Source: Acetobacteraceae bacterium
GTDB taxonomy: Bacteria; Pseudomonadota; Alphaproteobacteria; Acetobacterales; Acetobacteraceae
Direction: 5' to 3'
DNA: 7,893 nt
Assembly: GCA_003164305.1 (NCBI GenBank)
Contig: PLSZ01000548.1
Span: 1-7,893, forward strand
In this document: positions 7,589 to 7,893 of the stretch, piece by piece
Position numbering within the stretch: position 1 is the stretch's first letter
Layout of the letters: each line of letters begins with the position of its first letter
The notes under the pieces: generated by a model
The model's database searches: none
What the model saw: the letters and a program-made list of their open reading frames with translations, nothing else
Told to the model about the DNA's origin: nothing
Made by a program: the position numbers and the translations under genes

Positions 7589-7719
7589 TTCGTCAGTCCG
7601 ACATCGATTGAGCATTCGCCTGGGCCGCGGACCGGCTCGAGGCGCTCCCGGTGCGATCAAGGCCCGATCGCGCGGAATATGCGACACGGCGCATTTGGCT
7701 CGGCATCGCTTGCAGTACC

Positions 7720-7757
7720 CGGCAGATGTTGCCGCGATGGCCCGGCGCTGTTCGCCG
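7720..7757. promoter_or_regulatory. Pair of inverted repeats, candidate activator (enhancer) sites for the motAB promoter
   Basis: Two dyads of the same design lie 23 bp apart centre to centre: CGGCA-N5-TGCCG (7720-7734) and CGGCG-N5-CGCCG (7743-7757). With flanks (CCGGC ... GCCGCG) the two copies agree at 12 or more of 18 positions, and the agreement is in the arms. The proximal centre is about 165 bp upstream of the predicted sigma-54 start, in the usual range for NtrC-type activators such as FlbD or FlrC. In GC-rich DNA short dyads arise by chance, so function is inferred from repetition and position. Confidence 0.5.
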
Positions 7758-7789
7758 CGGGCCGTGAACGCGATCGCCCTGAGTGCCCC

Positions 7790-7893
7790 TTAGAGTCCGT
7801 TCGGAATCATCTTATTGAAATTAAGAGGGGAATTCCGGTCCCATTTGATGTTGACTCTCGTGCTTTCGTCATCCTCGGGCGTGCTTTCGTCAT
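7790..7893 (-). CDS. C-terminal end of an unidentified ORF in a low-GC block (partial)
   Basis: On the minus strand a frame is open from the window edge to TAA at 7792-7790. It reads a repeated acidic segment (DDESTPEDDEST) and then VNIKWDRNSPLNFNK, ending MIPNGL: about 34 residues. I do not recognise it. Base composition changes sharply here: 7801-7860 is 42% GC against 72% for 7741-7800. This suggests a horizontally acquired segment, possibly the end of an insertion sequence or phage-like insert, but no terminal inverted repeat or target duplication can be checked within the window. A plus-strand ORF from ATG 7849 (MLTLVLSSSSGVLSS) is an alternative reading but has no well-placed ribosome binding site. 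Confidence 0.25.
   Translation of the reverse strand, partial: DESTPEDDESTRVNIKWDRNSPLNFNKMIPNGL
7859..7893. repeat. 14-bp direct repeat with 21-bp period at the right edge
   Basis: CGTGCTTTCGTCAT occurs at 7859-7872 and again at 7880-7893, exact in both copies and separated by 7 bp. The 21-bp period equals 7 codons, so in the minus-strand frame it encodes a repeated D-E-S-T-(P)-E-D unit. More copies may lie beyond the window edge. Confidence 0.85.

Noticed and set aside
6739..7611. 290-codon plus-strand ORF opposite motA.
   Set aside because: Low-complexity antisense reading of motA with no domain; its end runs through the motA promoter.

Overview
The window is GC-rich DNA, most likely from an alphaproteobacterium of the Rhodospirillales/Acetobacteraceae type. 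That placement is inferred from the cytochrome bo3 genes, the DUF2934 protein, the stator proteins and base composition; no rRNA or other marker gene is present. Every gene uses the standard code with strong G/C third-position bias, except the last ~100 bases, which are clearly AT-richer.

Layout, left to right. (1) Minus strand, 1-813: an almost complete periplasmic solute-binding protein of ABC-transporter family 3, whose 3' end runs off the left edge. (2) Plus strand, 1045-1398: a small soluble DUF2934 protein with a strong ribosome binding site, divergent from the binding protein across a ~230 bp spacer. (3) 1454-1546: a 30-codon ORF with a good ribosome binding site, whose frame stays open past its TGA into the cyoA frame. 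(4) Plus strand, 1667-5638: cyoABCD, the four subunits of a proton-pumping cytochrome bo3 ubiquinol oxidase. cyoA and cyoB are 2 nt apart, and cyoB/C and cyoC/D overlap at ATGA, so this is one translationally coupled operon. No cyoE (heme O synthase) follows. (5) Minus strand, 7539-5672: motA-motB, a flagellar stator pair overlapping at ATGA and converging on cyoD with only 33 bp between. (6) 7540-7789: a regulatory region with no gene, holding a consensus sigma-54 (-24/-12) promoter for motAB and, ~165 bp upstream of the predicted start site, two similar inverted repeats that look like activator sites. (7) 7790-7893: an abrupt low-GC block with a 14-bp direct repeat (21-bp period) and the apparent C-terminal end of an unidentified ORF.

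How the parts work together: CyoA-D oxidises ubiquinol, reduces O2 to water and builds a proton gradient. MotA-MotB spends an ion gradient to turn the flagellum. The two are adjacent but on opposite strands with separate control, so the link is energetic rather than an operon. I see no wholly new multi-gene system. The points most worth a second look are the sigma-54/enhancer architecture, an Arg in the MotA ion-path helix, the in-frame TGA upstream of cyoA, and the foreign-looking right edge.
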